From the NCBI GenBank assembly GCA_000263395.1, contig AJXE01000008.1, forward strand, positions 62,001 through 126,000: a stretch of 64,000 bases of DNA. The letters are read 5' to 3'. Source of the DNA: Stutzerimonas stutzeri TS44 (GTDB taxonomy: Bacteria > Pseudomonadota > Gammaproteobacteria > Pseudomonadales > Pseudomonadaceae). The position numbers and the translations under genes are program-made. Positions within the stretch are counted from its first letter, which is position 1; every line of letters begins with the position of its first letter. The notes under the pieces were generated by a model, which was given only the letters and a program-made list of their open reading frames with translations, searched no databases and was not told the origin of the DNA. Of this stretch, positions 8,756-17,880 are shown one piece after another.

Positions 8756-9287
8756 GCCCCGCCGCGGGCGCGGGCGTCTGCAACTGCTGCTGATCATTGC
8801 CGTGGTGCTGGGGCCGATGCTGCTGGCCTCGGCGATGTACCGCTACGGTTTCTGGGTGCCGCAGAGCCGCAGCTACCACGGCGTGCTGGTCGCCGACGGG
8901 CAGAACCGCGCGGCCATCGGCGTGCAGGCGCCGGCGGACGCGACACGCTGGGAGCTGCTGGTCACCGCGCCGCAAGGCTGCGCAGAAGACTGCCTGCGGC
9001 TGGTCTATCTGGCGCGGCAGATCAACATCGGCCTGGCCCGCGAGGCGGCGCGCGCCGGCCATGCGCTGGCCAGCAGCGCGCCGCTGGCCGCCGAAGCCGA
9101 GCAGCGGCTGGCACGCGAATACCCGCAGCTGCAGCGCTACGAACTGACCCCGGCCGGCGATACCACGCCGCAGCTGTGGATCGTCGATCCGCACGGCAAT
9201 CTGGTGCTGCGCTATGACGCCAAGGCCGACGGCAAGGCGATCCTCGACGACCTCAAGTACCTGCTGAAGATTTCGCAGATCGGCTAG
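8721..9287 (+). CDS. Membrane-anchored protein of the oxidase locus, thioredoxin-like
   Basis: This 188-residue protein has one N-terminal membrane helix and a periplasmic part ending in LWIVDPHGNLVLRYDA and DDLKYLLKISQIG, which resembles the last strands of a thioredoxin-like or SCO-like fold. A conserved Cys pair (GCAEDCLRLVYLARQ) sits about 75 residues in. It matches the position of P. aeruginosa PA0111 between SURF1 and ctaA. The start at 8721 overlaps the SURF1 gene by 35 bases and has AGGAG upstream. A role in oxidase maturation is inferred from position. Confidence 0.8.
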   Translation: MNPMNPTMNATEPRRGRGRLQLLLIIAVVLGPMLLASAMYRYGFWVPQSRSYHGVLVADGQNRAAIGVQAPADATRWELLVTAPQGCAEDCLRLVYLARQINIGLAREAARAGHALASSAPLAAEAEQRLAREYPQLQRYELTPAGDTTPQLWIVDPHGNLVLRYDAKADGKAILDDLKYLLKISQIG

Positions 9288-9288
9288 G

Positions 9289-9361
9289 GGCAGCCACAAG
9301 CCACAAGCCAAGCAGCGCCTCACGTTTCTGACTTGCCGCTTGAAGCTTGAAGCTTGCAGCT
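9289..9361. repeat. Short CAAGC/GCTTG heptamer repeats
   Basis: The gap before ctaA contains 'ccacaagccacaagccaagc' and then tandem 7-mers of the agcttga/agcttgc type (about 9339-9361). The two halves are partly complementary and could fold together. Similar heptamer clusters occur in many Pseudomonas intergenic regions; no function is known. Confidence 0.5.
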
Positions 9362-9378
9362 AACCACGAGGAGTTCTC

Positions 9379-10440
9379 ATGCCACCGACATCACGCCCCG
9401 GTTACCGCCTCGCCCTGTTCGCCACCGCACTGGCCGTGGTGGTGGTGCTGCTCGGCGCCTACACGCGGCTGACCCACGCCGGCCTCGGCTGCCCGGACTG
9501 GCCAGGGTGCTACGGTTTTCTCAGCGTGCCGATGAGCGAGCAGGCGCAGAGCCTGGCCGCCGAACGCTTTCCCGAGGCGCCAGTGGAAGTGCACAAGGGC
9601 TGGAACGAGATGGTCCACCGCTATTTCGCCGGCAGCCTCGGGCTGGTGATCCTGGCGCTGGCAGTGCAGGCGCTGCGCCGCCGCGACGCGCCGGGCCAGC
9701 CGGTGAAACTGCCGCTGCTGCTGCTCGCCGTGGTCATCGCCCAGGCGGCGTTCGGCATGTGGACGGTGACGCTGCAGCTCTGGCCGCAGGTCGTCACTGC
9801 GCATTTGCTCGGCGGCTTCACCACCCTCAGTCTGCTGTTTCTACTCTGTCTACGCCTGTCCGGCGCGCTACCGCCGCTGGCCGCGGTCGACGGTCGGCTG
9901 CGCGTCTTCGCGGCATTCGCCCTGCTGCTGGTGGTCGGGCAGATCACCCTCGGCGGCTGGGTCAGCAGCAACTATGCGGCGGTGGCCTGCACCGATTTCC
10001 CGACCTGCCACGGTGAATGGTGGCCGCCGATGGACTTCGCCCGCGGCCTCGATCCCAGCCATCACGACATCGGCCCCAACTACCTCGGCGGCCTGCTCTA
10101 CGGCGAGGCGCGCACGGCGATCCATGTCAGCCACCGGCTTGGTGCGCTGAGCGTGACGCTGGTGCTGCTGGCGCTCGCCGCCCTGCTGCGGCGCAACGGC
10201 CTCGGCCGCCTCGCGGCGCTGCTGCTCGGCGCGCTGGCGCTGCAGGTCGGACTCGGTATCGCCAACGTCGTGCTGCACCTGCCATTGCCGGTTGCGGTAG
10301 CGCACAACGGCGGCGGCGCCGCGCTGCTGCTGGTACTGGTGCTGATCAACTACCGCCTGCGCCAGCCTGCACGCGCCCGACATCCCGCATCGATGACGTC
10401 CACGGCCGGTCGCTTCGACCTGCCCGGCGCCCGACCATAA
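9379..10440 (+). CDS. ctaA: Heme A synthase (CtaA/Cox15)
   Basis: The 353-residue protein has eight membrane helices in two similar halves and oxidises heme O to heme A for subunit I. Diagnostic text is [20 protein letters not shown] near the N-terminus and [14 protein letters not shown] in the middle, both with paired Cys in periplasmic loops, plus heme-ligand His residues such as [10 protein letters not shown] and HVSHRLGAL. The start at 9379 has GAGGAG 7 bases upstream. It is followed after 10 bases by ctaB. Confidence 0.95.
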   Translation: MPPTSRPGYRLALFATALAVVVVLLGAYTRLTHAGLGCPDWPGCYGFLSVPMSEQAQSLAAERFPEAPVEVHKGWNEMVHRYFAGSLGLVILALAVQALRRRDAPGQPVKLPLLLLAVVIAQAAFGMWTVTLQLWPQVVTAHLLGGFTTLSLLFLLCLRLSGALPPLAAVDGRLRVFAAFALLLVVGQITLGGWVSSNYAAVACTDFPTCHGEWWPPMDFARGLDPSHHDIGPNYLGGLLYGEARTAIHVSHRLGALSVTLVLLALAALLRRNGLGRLAALLLGALALQVGLGIANVVLHLPLPVAVAHNGGGAALLLVLVLINYRLRQPARARHPASMTSTAGRFDLPGARP

Positions 10441-10450
10441 GGAGAACACC

Positions 10451-11350
10451 ATGGCCACCGTACTCAGCGAACGCCGCGTCCAGGCCAGCTGGCGCGACTA
10501 CCTGGAGTTGACCAAGCCGAAGGTGGTGCTGCTGATGCTCATCACCTCGCTGGTCGGCATGTTCCTCGCCACCCGCGCCGGCGTGCCGTGGACGGTGCTG
10601 CTGTTCGGCAACCTGGGCATCGCACTGTGCGCCGGTGGCGCGGCGGCGGTCAACCATGTGGTGGACCGCCGCATCGACGCGGTGATGGCGCGTACCCACA
10701 AGCGCCCGCTGGCCGAGGGCCGGGTGTCACCCGCCGCCGCGCTGACCTTCGCCCTGGCATTGGGCGTCGCCGGACTGGCGCTGCTGCTGGCCTTCACCAA
10801 CGCGCTGGCCGCCTGGCTGACGCTCGCCTCGTTGATCGGCTACGCGGTGATCTACACCGGCTTTCTCAAGCGCGCCACACCGCAGAACATCGTCATCGGC
10901 GGGCTGGCCGGCGCCGCGCCGCCGCTGCTCGGCTGGGTCGCGGTGACCGGGCAGATCAGCGCCGAACCGCTGCTGCTGGTGCTGATCATCTTCGCCTGGA
11001 CGCCGCCGCATTTCTGGGCGCTGGCGATCCACCGCCGCGCCGAGTACGCCAAGGTGAACATTCCGATGCTGCCGGTGACCCACGGCGTGCACTACACCAA
11101 GGTGCACATCCTGCTCTACACCGCGATCCTGCTGGCGGTCAGCTTCCTGCCGTTCGCCATCCACATGAGCGGCCTGCCGTATCTGCTCGCCGCGGCGCTG
11201 CTGGGCGCGCGCTTTCTCTACTGGGCCATCGCGCTGTACCGCGACAGCCGGCCACATGCGGCGATCAAGACCTTCAAATTCAGCATCTGGTACCTGTTCG
11301 CACTGTTCATCGCGCTGCTGGTTGATCATTATCTGCTGCTCGATTTCTAG
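10451..11350 (+). CDS. ctaB: Protoheme IX farnesyltransferase (heme O synthase)
   Basis: The 299-residue UbiA-family prenyltransferase adds a farnesyl group to heme B, giving heme O. It has the polyprenyl-diphosphate binding motif [20 protein letters not shown] near residue 70, a second acidic loop ([19 protein letters not shown]) and eight to nine membrane segments. It forms a pair with ctaA, which uses its product. The symbol cyoE is also used for this family; here the aa3 setting favours ctaB. Confidence 0.95.
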   Translation: MATVLSERRVQASWRDYLELTKPKVVLLMLITSLVGMFLATRAGVPWTVLLFGNLGIALCAGGAAAVNHVVDRRIDAVMARTHKRPLAEGRVSPAAALTFALALGVAGLALLLAFTNALAAWLTLASLIGYAVIYTGFLKRATPQNIVIGGLAGAAPPLLGWVAVTGQISAEPLLLVLIIFAWTPPHFWALAIHRRAEYAKVNIPMLPVTHGVHYTKVHILLYTAILLAVSFLPFAIHMSGLPYLLAAALLGARFLYWAIALYRDSRPHAAIKTFKFSIWYLFALFIALLVDHYLLLDF

Positions 11351-11528
11351 TGGCCTGTGCGGTGAGCGGGTTGAGGCAAGTTCGGATGAACATGGCTCCG
11401 AGACAAGGCGCTGCGACGAGTCATAGCGAGCTATGGCAAGGAGCAGCAACGCAGTGTCGGGGTCATGGGCGCCGAAATTGACCAACCGAGCTCACCAAAC
11501 AGGCCACCCAGCCGCCTACAGGACACCC
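11351..11528. repeat. Intergenic stretch with inverted repeat between ctaB and SCO genes
   Basis: The 178 bases hold no gene. They include the small inverted repeat CATAGC-GA-GCTATG (about 11421-11434) in 'gacgagtcatagcgagctat', which I take to be part of a dispersed repeat seen in P. stutzeri-type genomes. The gap breaks the otherwise tight spacing of the oxidase genes, so the SCO gene may have its own promoter. Confidence 0.35.
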
Positions 11529-12164
11529 ATGACCCGCATCCAGAAAACCGTCTTCATCCTCGTTGCGCTGATCGCGCTGGTCGTCGGGCTGACGGTTTCC
11601 AAGGTGCTCAATGGTGAACGCCAGCTCGACCCGACCCAGCTGCTGGATGCCGGGATCGTGCTGCTGCCGCAGAGCCGCGCGCTGCCGGCGCTGAGCCTGA
11701 CCGACGAGAATGGTCAGGCGGTGCAGGTCGACCAGCTCAAGGGCGGCTGGACGCTGCTGTTCTTCGGCTACACCTTCTGCCCGGACATCTGCCCGACCAC
11801 CCTTGCCGAGCTGCGCCAGCTCAACGGCCTGCTGCCCGAAGCGGTGCGCGGGCAGGTCCAGCCGATCCTGGTCAGCGTCGATCCGAATCGCGACACGCCG
11901 GCCAAGCTCAAGGAATACCTGGGCTATTTCAACGCCGGTTTCCACGGCTGGACCGGCACCCCGGAGAACATCCAGACGCTGGCCAACGGCGTCGGCATCC
12001 CCTTCATTCCGCCGGACACCAGCAAGGAAAACTACACCGTCGACCACAGCGGCAATCTGGTCATCATCGGCCCGGACGGTCGCCAGCACGGCTTCATCCG
12101 CGCGCCGCTGCGGGTGCAGAAGCTCGCCGAGCAACTGCCCGCGCTGGTGCAGCAGCAGCGCTGA
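11529..12164 (+). CDS. SCO1/SenC family copper chaperone
   Basis: This 211-residue protein has an N-terminal membrane anchor and a thioredoxin-fold domain with the copper-binding CPDICP motif (Cys-x3-Cys) in GYTFCPDICPTTLAEL and the third ligand His in YTVDHSGNLVII. SCO proteins deliver copper to the CuA site of subunit II, here encoded by coxB. The start at 11529 follows a weak Shine-Dalgarno but gives the expected anchor. A strong terminator lies just after it. Confidence 0.95.
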   Translation: MTRIQKTVFILVALIALVVGLTVSKVLNGERQLDPTQLLDAGIVLLPQSRALPALSLTDENGQAVQVDQLKGGWTLLFFGYTFCPDICPTTLAELRQLNGLLPEAVRGQVQPILVSVDPNRDTPAKLKEYLGYFNAGFHGWTGTPENIQTLANGVGIPFIPPDTSKENYTVDHSGNLVIIGPDGRQHGFIRAPLRVQKLAEQLPALVQQQR

Positions 12165-12190
12165 CCTGCCGCGGTTCCCGTAGACACGAC

Positions 12191-12214
12191 AAAGCGCGGC
12201 TTTCGCCGCGCTTT
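12191..12214. terminator. Bidirectional intrinsic terminator
   Basis: AAAGCGCGGC-TTTC-GCCGCGCTTT is a perfect 10-bp stem with a four-base loop. The A/T ends of the stem provide a short T run on both strands. It lies between the convergent SCO and ferritin-like genes and can stop both. Confidence 0.85.
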
Positions 12215-12227
12215 GCGTTCCAGCCGC

Positions 12228-12947
12228 TTACTTGGTCTGCAGGATCAGACCACGGCGCATCAGCGTCTTGATCTTCAGCAGATGATCATCCTCCTGGGTC
12301 TTGGCCTTGACGAAGCTGTTGGCGATGTTCGGATGGCCCGCGGCCTGGGCCAGCTCGATCAGCAGTTCCCAGGCGGCGTTGTCCGCCAGTTCCGCGGTCA
12401 GCAACGCATTCAGGCACTGCGCGATATTGGTCCGCGGATCGGTCAGCACCTGCATGATGCCCATCGCCATGACCCCGGCCACATCGGCACAGGGCGTCTG
12501 CGCGGTGGGATCGGCGCCGAGCTTTTCCATCGCCGCGTGCACCAGCATCATGTGCTCGAACTCTTCATCACGGATGTGCTGCAACTCGTCCACCAGCGCG
12601 CGGGCGGAATCGAGGTTGCGCGCCTTGGCGATCATCGCCTCGTACAGGCGCACGCCGTTGCGCTCGAACGCCAGGCGCTCGCCGAGCTTGTCGATGAACA
12701 CCTCGGGGCTCTTGCCCTTCATCATGTCGAAGCCGGTCTTGAGCATGCCCTTGGCCGAACCGGGCACCGGCACGGAACCGATGCGGTCGGCTTCCTCGTT
12801 GCGCTCGGCACGCTCGACCAGCATCCCGTGTTCGTCGCCCGGCACATCCGGGTGAATCTCGTTGACCGCCTCGAGCAGGCGCTTGGTGTCCTTCGGCGAC
12901 ATCTGCACGCCGGTGAAATTGGTACCTACTTTCGCTGCAGTAGCCAT
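12228..12947 (-). CDS. Ferritin-like domain protein
   Basis: The 239-residue protein contains a helical ferritin-like core with paired metal-binding motifs: ERLAFERNGVRLYEAM (Glu), ELQHIRDEEFEHMMLVH (ExxH type), ELADNAAWELLIEL, and KTQEDDHLLKIK. These fit a diiron carboxylate four-helix bundle. The first 60 residues are less ordered. The substrate and role (iron storage, oxidant defence) are not known. It is the second gene of a pair with the ferritin-like gene at 12958, 10 bases apart. Confidence 0.75.
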   Translation of the reverse strand: MATAAKVGTNFTGVQMSPKDTKRLLEAVNEIHPDVPGDEHGMLVERAERNEEADRIGSVPVPGSAKGMLKTGFDMMKGKSPEVFIDKLGERLAFERNGVRLYEAMIAKARNLDSARALVDELQHIRDEEFEHMMLVHAAMEKLGADPTAQTPCADVAGVMAMGIMQVLTDPRTNIAQCLNALLTAELADNAAWELLIELAQAAGHPNIANSFVKAKTQEDDHLLKIKTLMRRGLILQTK

Positions 12948-12957
12948 GGTCGTCTCC

Positions 12958-14127
12958 TCAGGAAGCCTTGCGCATCAGTTCGCCACCCGGCGCCCACTGG
13001 TAACCCGCCGAGACGATGTCCGAGGCGAGCCCTTGCGAGGCGAGGTGGTTGCGGTAGTCGAGCGAGGACTGCGGTTCCCTGGCCTTGTCCACGTAGGCCG
13101 GGCCGGCGGTACGCAGGTTGACCTCGGCGGCCAGCACCTGGCGGACGAAATCGCGCTGGCTCCTGAACTCGACCATCTTCGGCAGCGGGCCGGCGAGAAT
13201 CTCGGCCGGGTCGCGACCCTCGAGCTTCTTGAACCACTCGCAGGCGACGTTGAAGTGGCCCAGCTCGTAGTCGAGGAAGCGCTCCCACATGGCCTTGATG
13301 CGCGGATTGGTCTCCTGCTCGGCGCAACTGGCGTACAGGTAGACCTCCATCGCCTCATGCACCAGCCACTTCTCGATGTGGCTCTCGCTGGGGTCGGACA
13401 GCGAGCCGTACTGGGTGACGTGCTGCTCCTCCACCGAAGCGATCTCGGCGTACAGCTGGCGCGCCAGCGGGTCGGCGAACAGCGGGCCGATGTTCATGTA
13501 GTAATCGTGGGTCTGGTATTCCGCGCCGGTGATCAGCGCCGCGTGGATCTTGGTGATCAGCGCGGCGCTGTCCTTCTCGTAGTTGTCGCGGATGTCATTT
13601 TCCGGATGGCGGTGGTGCTCGGAGGTTTTGCGGCCGGGGACGATGTCGGTATAGCCCTGCAGGATGTTGTTGGCATCCTTGCCCTCGAGGCGGTCGAGCA
13701 TCGCCGAGTAGCGGTACAGGTGATCGAAGTCTTCCAGCAGGCCGAAACGATAGGTCTGCGCCTGGTAGGGATCGGGCTCGTTCTGCGCCACCGCGGCGGT
13801 GACCTCGATGGCGACCTGCTCGTAGGCGACGGTGGTTTCCAGCGGCGAGTGGTCGGCGCCGATCAGCCAGTTGATCATGGTTGCCTGGTGCTGCTCGGTG
13901 CGGCGAATCTGCGCCAGCGGCAGGCGCAGTTCCTTGTTGAAGCGCGCGATGCCGTGGGCCAGGCGCAGGGCGTCGGTCTCGACGCCGTTCATGAGGATGA
14001 TGCGCACACGGGTAAAGGCATCGTCATCGAGCTTGCTGATCGGCTTGCCGGCCATCTCCTTCCAGGTGAACTTCTGCTTCTCCAGGGGCGTGCCTTTGTG
14101 GTCGAAAATTCCGGATAGGGTCTCCAT
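12958..14127 (-). CDS. Ferritin-like domain protein, larger
   Basis: The protein of about 389 residues has two helical parts with Glu and ExxH pairs: RRTEQHQATMINWLIGADHS, a segment with DFDHLYRYSAMLD, SVEEQHVTQYG, and LDYELGHFNVACEWFKKLE. This suggests a tandem or extended ferritin-like fold. The start at 14127 (METLSGIFDHKG) is preferred because GGAGG lies just upstream; a start at 14160 has none. It is probably co-transcribed with the smaller ferritin-like gene. The function is unknown; an iron or oxidative stress role is inference. Confidence 0.7.
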   Translation of the reverse strand: METLSGIFDHKGTPLEKQKFTWKEMAGKPISKLDDDAFTRVRIILMNGVETDALRLAHGIARFNKELRLPLAQIRRTEQHQATMINWLIGADHSPLETTVAYEQVAIEVTAAVAQNEPDPYQAQTYRFGLLEDFDHLYRYSAMLDRLEGKDANNILQGYTDIVPGRKTSEHHRHPENDIRDNYEKDSAALITKIHAALITGAEYQTHDYYMNIGPLFADPLARQLYAEIASVEEQHVTQYGSLSDPSESHIEKWLVHEAMEVYLYASCAEQETNPRIKAMWERFLDYELGHFNVACEWFKKLEGRDPAEILAGPLPKMVEFRSQRDFVRQVLAAEVNLRTAGPAYVDKAREPQSSLDYRNHLASQGLASDIVSAGYQWAPGGELMRKAS

Positions 14128-14342
14128 GGAGCCTCCGTCGTTATGCGTGGTATCAGGCATGGGGGAACGCCGCCGTATGAAATCGGCGACCTCGTAAAGA
14201 GGACCGGAGGCTTCGGCAAACGATTCGCACCGTTCAGCGGTCGAGGCAATCGCCGCCGATGAACGGCATATCGCAACTTTTCGATACATGAAGCGTATTC
14301 GGCGCCAAGCGCCGCGGTAGCGCGCGGCGCCGTTGCGCCTGC

Positions 14343-15401
14343 TCAGTCGGCCAGCTGTCTGAGCGCCGCTTCCCGTTCCTCGGCAGGCTGCTCGGCCAAC
14401 TCCGCCACCGCGGCGTGGAAGCGCGGCCAGTCGCGCTCGCTGTGCTCGAACAGCGCGGCGAACGCCGGCACCCAGCGGTCGTACAGGCCGAACGGCACCA
14501 GGCTGGCGTTGTTCAGCGGCCGCGCGAACCAGCCATCGAAGCGCCGCGAGCCAGCCCAGGCGCCATCGCGCAGCTGCCGGTAGTCACGCCGCAGGCGGGC
14601 GAATTCGGCCTGCTTGAGTACTCGCAGTTCAGCCTCCGCTTTGCCCGAGGCATACAGCGCGTCCAACCGCTCGCGCGTTGCCAGCAGCAGTTCGACCAGC
14701 TGCCGGTACTGCCGCCGCGCCTCGCCGTCCAGCGGCGGCAGGCCGCGCGCGCGGCGCCACTGGCGCAATCCTTCGCGCTCGACGAAGGTGGCGTAGGACT
14801 CGCTGAACGCGGTGTCGCCCGGCAGGTACAGCCGCTGGTGCGCCAGCTCGTGGAACAACAGCGCGGCCAGCTGTTCGTCATCGCGGCGCAGCATCGAGCT
14901 GAGCAGCGGGTCGTCGAACCAGCCGAGCGTCGAATAGGCCTCGACGCCCGCCACCTGGGTATCCAGCCCCTGCGCCTGCAAGCGCGCCGCCTCGCCACGC
15001 GCGGCACCCTGGCGGTAATAGCCACGGTAGGCCACGCAACCGACGATCGGGAAGCAGTGCTCGACGGGCTTCACCGAAAACGCCTCGGTGGCGAACAGGT
15101 TCCACACCACGTAGGGCCGCTGGATGTCGGCGTACAGCCGGTAGCTGTCGTTGTCCGGCAAGCCCAGCGCCGCGCTGGCGAAGCCGCGTGCCGCCAGCGC
15201 ACGGGTCAGGCGCTGGCGCAACGCCGGGTCGCGGGTTTCATCGGCGATCACCTGCGCGACCGGTTCGCGCTGGCGCAGCAGCTCCAGCTGCCCGGCCGCC
15301 AGCTGGCCGTAGTAGCTGCAACCATTCAGACCAACGGCAAACAGCAGGGGAACCCAGCGCAGGATGCGGAGGTCGATGGTGGCGGCGTCGGGCTTCGGCA
15401 T
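14343..15401 (-). CDS. Putative aminopeptidase lipoprotein (PF10023-type metallopeptidase)
   Basis: This 352-residue protein has an N-terminal hydrophobic segment ending in a lipobox-like LNGC (about residue 28), so it is probably a lipoprotein. The zinc motif HELAH in LLFHELAHQRLYL, followed by a Glu in FSESYATFVEREGL, is the gluzincin arrangement of the putative aminopeptidase family PF10023. The substrate is unknown. The start at 15401 places about 12 charged residues before the hydrophobic core and lacks a clear Shine-Dalgarno, so a shorter start is possible. Confidence 0.85.
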   Translation of the reverse strand: MPKPDAATIDLRILRWVPLLFAVGLNGCSYYGQLAAGQLELLRQREPVAQVIADETRDPALRQRLTRALAARGFASAALGLPDNDSYRLYADIQRPYVVWNLFATEAFSVKPVEHCFPIVGCVAYRGYYRQGAARGEAARLQAQGLDTQVAGVEAYSTLGWFDDPLLSSMLRRDDEQLAALLFHELAHQRLYLPGDTAFSESYATFVEREGLRQWRRARGLPPLDGEARRQYRQLVELLLATRERLDALYASGKAEAELRVLKQAEFARLRRDYRQLRDGAWAGSRRFDGWFARPLNNASLVPFGLYDRWVPAFAALFEHSERDWPRFHAAVAELAEQPAEEREAALRQLAD

Positions 15402-15544
15402 CGGGAATCAACCGGTGGATCGCGGCCGGCGGCGTGCCGGGTCAGCCGGCACCCTACAAAGGCCGGGCGGCGGATGGCAATCCCCGCCGGCATTCGCTTT
15501 CGATTCGCTAGCCGGGCGGCCGCTCCCCGGCCGGAGCCTTCCCG

Positions 15545-15970
15545 ATGCGTGTTCTCGTCGTTGCCCTGCTGCTCTCGCCCCTCGCCGGTTGTTCGCTGTG
15601 GATGCCCAAGCCTGATCCCAACCAGGCCTGGGTCGATCTCAAGCCGCATGGCGAAACGCAACTGCAGGCGCTGGCGGTGGACGGCAAGACGCTCGACGAC
15701 GGCCGCTACTTCCAGGTCGAGCCGGGCAGCCGCACGCTGGAGATGCGCTACCGCTTCCAGGTCGAGGGCAGCAACATCGGCCCGGCCAGCGCGCCGCTGC
15801 CGCGCGACTGCAAGCTGACCCTGGCCTATGACCGTTTCAATGCCGGCGCGCGCTACCGGCTGGTCGCCGGCGGCTACGGCTTCCGCCCCTGGGCCAAGCT
15901 CTACGACGAGCACCAGTACGTACTGGCGCGCGCCGAGGAAAAGGGCTGCGGCAACCTCGCCGAACGCTGA
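15545..15970 (+). CDS. Small lipoprotein, paralogue of the next gene
   Basis: The 141-residue protein has a signal peptide with lipobox (LSPLAGC) near residue 15, followed by a compact domain with AWVDLKPHGETQLQALAVDGK, GRYFQVEPGSRTLEMRYRF and a C-terminal Cys. The neighbouring gene at 16069 shares the same pattern of motifs (AWVDLR, DGRFFQVPPGRHELEANYEF, C-terminal Cys), so the two arose by duplication. The two Cys in the mature part (DCKLTL and KGCGN) may form a disulfide. No function is recognised. Confidence 0.8.
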   Translation: MRVLVVALLLSPLAGCSLWMPKPDPNQAWVDLKPHGETQLQALAVDGKTLDDGRYFQVEPGSRTLEMRYRFQVEGSNIGPASAPLPRDCKLTLAYDRFNAGARYRLVAGGYGFRPWAKLYDEHQYVLARAEEKGCGNLAER

Positions 15971-16068
15971 GCCCCTCACGCGGATTGAAAAGCCAAGGCG
16001 GCTGGCGCAGGCTCGCCTGATCACGGCAGGGTGCGCCGCGCCCTGCCCCAGCCGAGGAATCCGCCGCC

Positions 16069-16479
16069 ATGCGCCTGCCGCTCGCCCTGTTGTCCGCCCT
16101 CGCCGTGGCCGGCTGCGCCAGCCCGCTGCCGCCGCACGACCCGCAGATGGCCTGGGTCGACCTGCGCGCGCAGACCATCGACGTGTTCATGTCCGGGCGC
16201 CTGGACGGCCAGCGCACCGCCGACGGCCGCTTCTTCCAGGTGCCGCCGGGCCGCCACGAGCTCGAAGCCAACTATGAATTCGAGGTCAGTGGCGGCGGCC
16301 TCGGCATGTTCGGCGAGACCCAGACCCTGCGCTGTCGTATGGTGGTGCGCTACGACCACTTCGCCGCCGGCCAGCGCTATCTGTTCCAGGCGCGCTCGCT
16401 GGGTTTCACGCCGCAGGGCTGGCTGCTCGACGAACAGCGCAACGTGCTGGTCGAGGCGCAGCCCGAGCACTGTTACTGA
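16069..16479 (+). CDS. Small lipoprotein, paralogue of the preceding gene
   Basis: This 136-residue protein has a lipobox (LAVAGC, Cys at about 16) and the same domain as its upstream neighbour: AWVDLRAQTIDVFM, GRFFQVPPGRHELEANYEFEV, a mid-domain Cys in TLRCRMVV and a terminal EHCY. The tandem copies differ widely, so the duplication is old. It is followed 15 bases later by the flavin monooxygenase gene and may share its transcript. The function is unknown. Confidence 0.8.
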   Translation: MRLPLALLSALAVAGCASPLPPHDPQMAWVDLRAQTIDVFMSGRLDGQRTADGRFFQVPPGRHELEANYEFEVSGGGLGMFGETQTLRCRMVVRYDHFAAGQRYLFQARSLGFTPQGWLLDEQRNVLVEAQPEHCY

Positions 16480-16494
16480 CAACCGAGGTAGACC

Positions 16495-17490
16495 ATGCCC
16501 CGCATTGCCCAGACCCGCTTCTCCGCCCTCGACCTGGCGCCGATCCGCGATGACGGCACCCCCGCGCAGGCGCTGCACAACACGCTGGCGCTGGCCCGCC
16601 ACCTCGAAGGGCTCGGCTTCGAGCGCCTCTGGGTCGCCGAGCACCACAACATGGACGGCATCGCCAGCGCCGCCACCGCCGTGCTGATCGGCTACCTGGC
16701 GGCCAACACCACGCGCATCCGCCTCGGCGCCGGCGGCGTGATGCTGCCCAACCACGCGCCACTGGTGATCGCCGAACAGTTCGGCACGCTGGAGGCGCTG
16801 TATCCCGGGCGCATCGATCTGGGCCTCGGCCGCGCGCCGGGTGCCGACCAGTTCACCGCGCATGCGCTACGCCGCGACCGCATGGGCAGCGCCGATGATT
16901 TTCCGCAGGATGTCGAGGAGCTGGAGCGGCTGCTCGGCCCGCGCCAGCCCAACCAGCGCGTCATCGCCATGCCCGGCATGGACAGCAACCTGCCGATCTG
17001 GCTGCTCGGCTCCAGCCTGTTCAGCGCCCAGCTGGCGGCGGCCAAGGGCCTGCCGTATGCCTTCGCCTCGCACTTCGCGCCGCGCTACATGCACCAGGCG
17101 ATCAGGCTCTACCGCGACAACTTCCAGCCCTCGGCGGTGCTCGACAAACCCTACGTGATGCTCGGCGTGCCGCTGATCGCCGCCGACAGCGACGAGCACG
17201 CCGAATACCTGGCCACCACGGTCTACCAGCGCGTGCTGTCGCTGATCCGCGGGCAGAGCCTGAAGCTCCTGCCGCCGGTGTCGAGCATGCAGGGCCTGTG
17301 GCTGCCGCATGAGCAGCAGGCGGTGGGCGACTTCCTCGGCCTGGCGCTGGTCGGCGGGCCGCAGAAGGTGCGCGCGCGGCTGGAGGTGCTGCTGGAGCAG
17401 ACCCAGGCCGACGAGTTGATCTTCACCTGCGACCTGTACCAAACCACCGACCGCCACCGCGCCTTCGAGATTCTTGCCGGGCTGAAGTGA
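16495..17490 (+). CDS. LLM class flavin-dependent oxidoreductase
   Basis: The 331-residue luciferase-like monooxygenase belongs to the single-subunit group recognised by [20 protein letters not shown] at the start, [12 protein letters not shown] near residue 45, and [19 protein letters not shown]. It has a TIM-barrel fold and uses reduced FMN. The substrate cannot be read from the sequence. The start at 16495 follows ACCGAGGTAGACC. Confidence 0.88.
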   Translation: MPRIAQTRFSALDLAPIRDDGTPAQALHNTLALARHLEGLGFERLWVAEHHNMDGIASAATAVLIGYLAANTTRIRLGAGGVMLPNHAPLVIAEQFGTLEALYPGRIDLGLGRAPGADQFTAHALRRDRMGSADDFPQDVEELERLLGPRQPNQRVIAMPGMDSNLPIWLLGSSLFSAQLAAAKGLPYAFASHFAPRYMHQAIRLYRDNFQPSAVLDKPYVMLGVPLIAADSDEHAEYLATTVYQRVLSLIRGQSLKLLPPVSSMQGLWLPHEQQAVGDFLGLALVGGPQKVRARLEVLLEQTQADELIFTCDLYQTTDRHRAFEILAGLK

Positions 17491-17505
17491 GCCCGGCACG
17501 CCTCA

Positions 17506-17721
17506 TCAGCTGTCGTTGAGGCGGAAGCCGATCTTCACCGCGACCTGGAAGTGCGCCACCTGGCCGTCGCGAATGTGCCCGCGAATCTCGCCGACCTCGA
17601 ACCATTCGAGGTTCTTCAGCGACTTGCCCGCCTCGGCCACGGCGTTGCGGATCGCCTCGTCGACGCTGTTGCGCGATGAGCCGACGATCTCGATCTTCTT
17701 GTAGGTGTGATGGTCCGACAT
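17506..17721 (-). CDS. Dodecin (flavin-binding dodecamer)
   Basis: The 71-residue protein has the dodecin signature: KKIEIVGSSRNSVDEAIRNA, EWFEVGEIRGHI with the Trp that stacks on flavin, and GQVAHFQVAVKIGFRLN. Dodecins store or buffer flavins and sometimes coenzyme A. The start at 17721 follows AAGGGGG six bases upstream and gives the family length. Confidence 0.93.
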   Translation of the reverse strand: MSDHHTYKKIEIVGSSRNSVDEAIRNAVAEAGKSLKNLEWFEVGEIRGHIRDGQVAHFQVAVKIGFRLNDS

Positions 17722-17880
17722 GCATGCCCCCTTGCGTTCGATGAGCCTCCGCTCGATTGAGGCCGTCCCTGCCTGAATTGAGGCTAGCAGAGCCACGCGA
17801 AGTTCAGCCGCCGCGTGGCCATTCATGCGCTGCGCGGGTGCGCATAGTGCTGTGAATCGGCCGGCAGCAGCGGTGCACGC

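Noticed and set aside
9289..9378. CRISPR-like short repeats before ctaA
   Set aside because: The units are 7 bases long without spacers and no cas gene is near; they are simple heptamer repeats.
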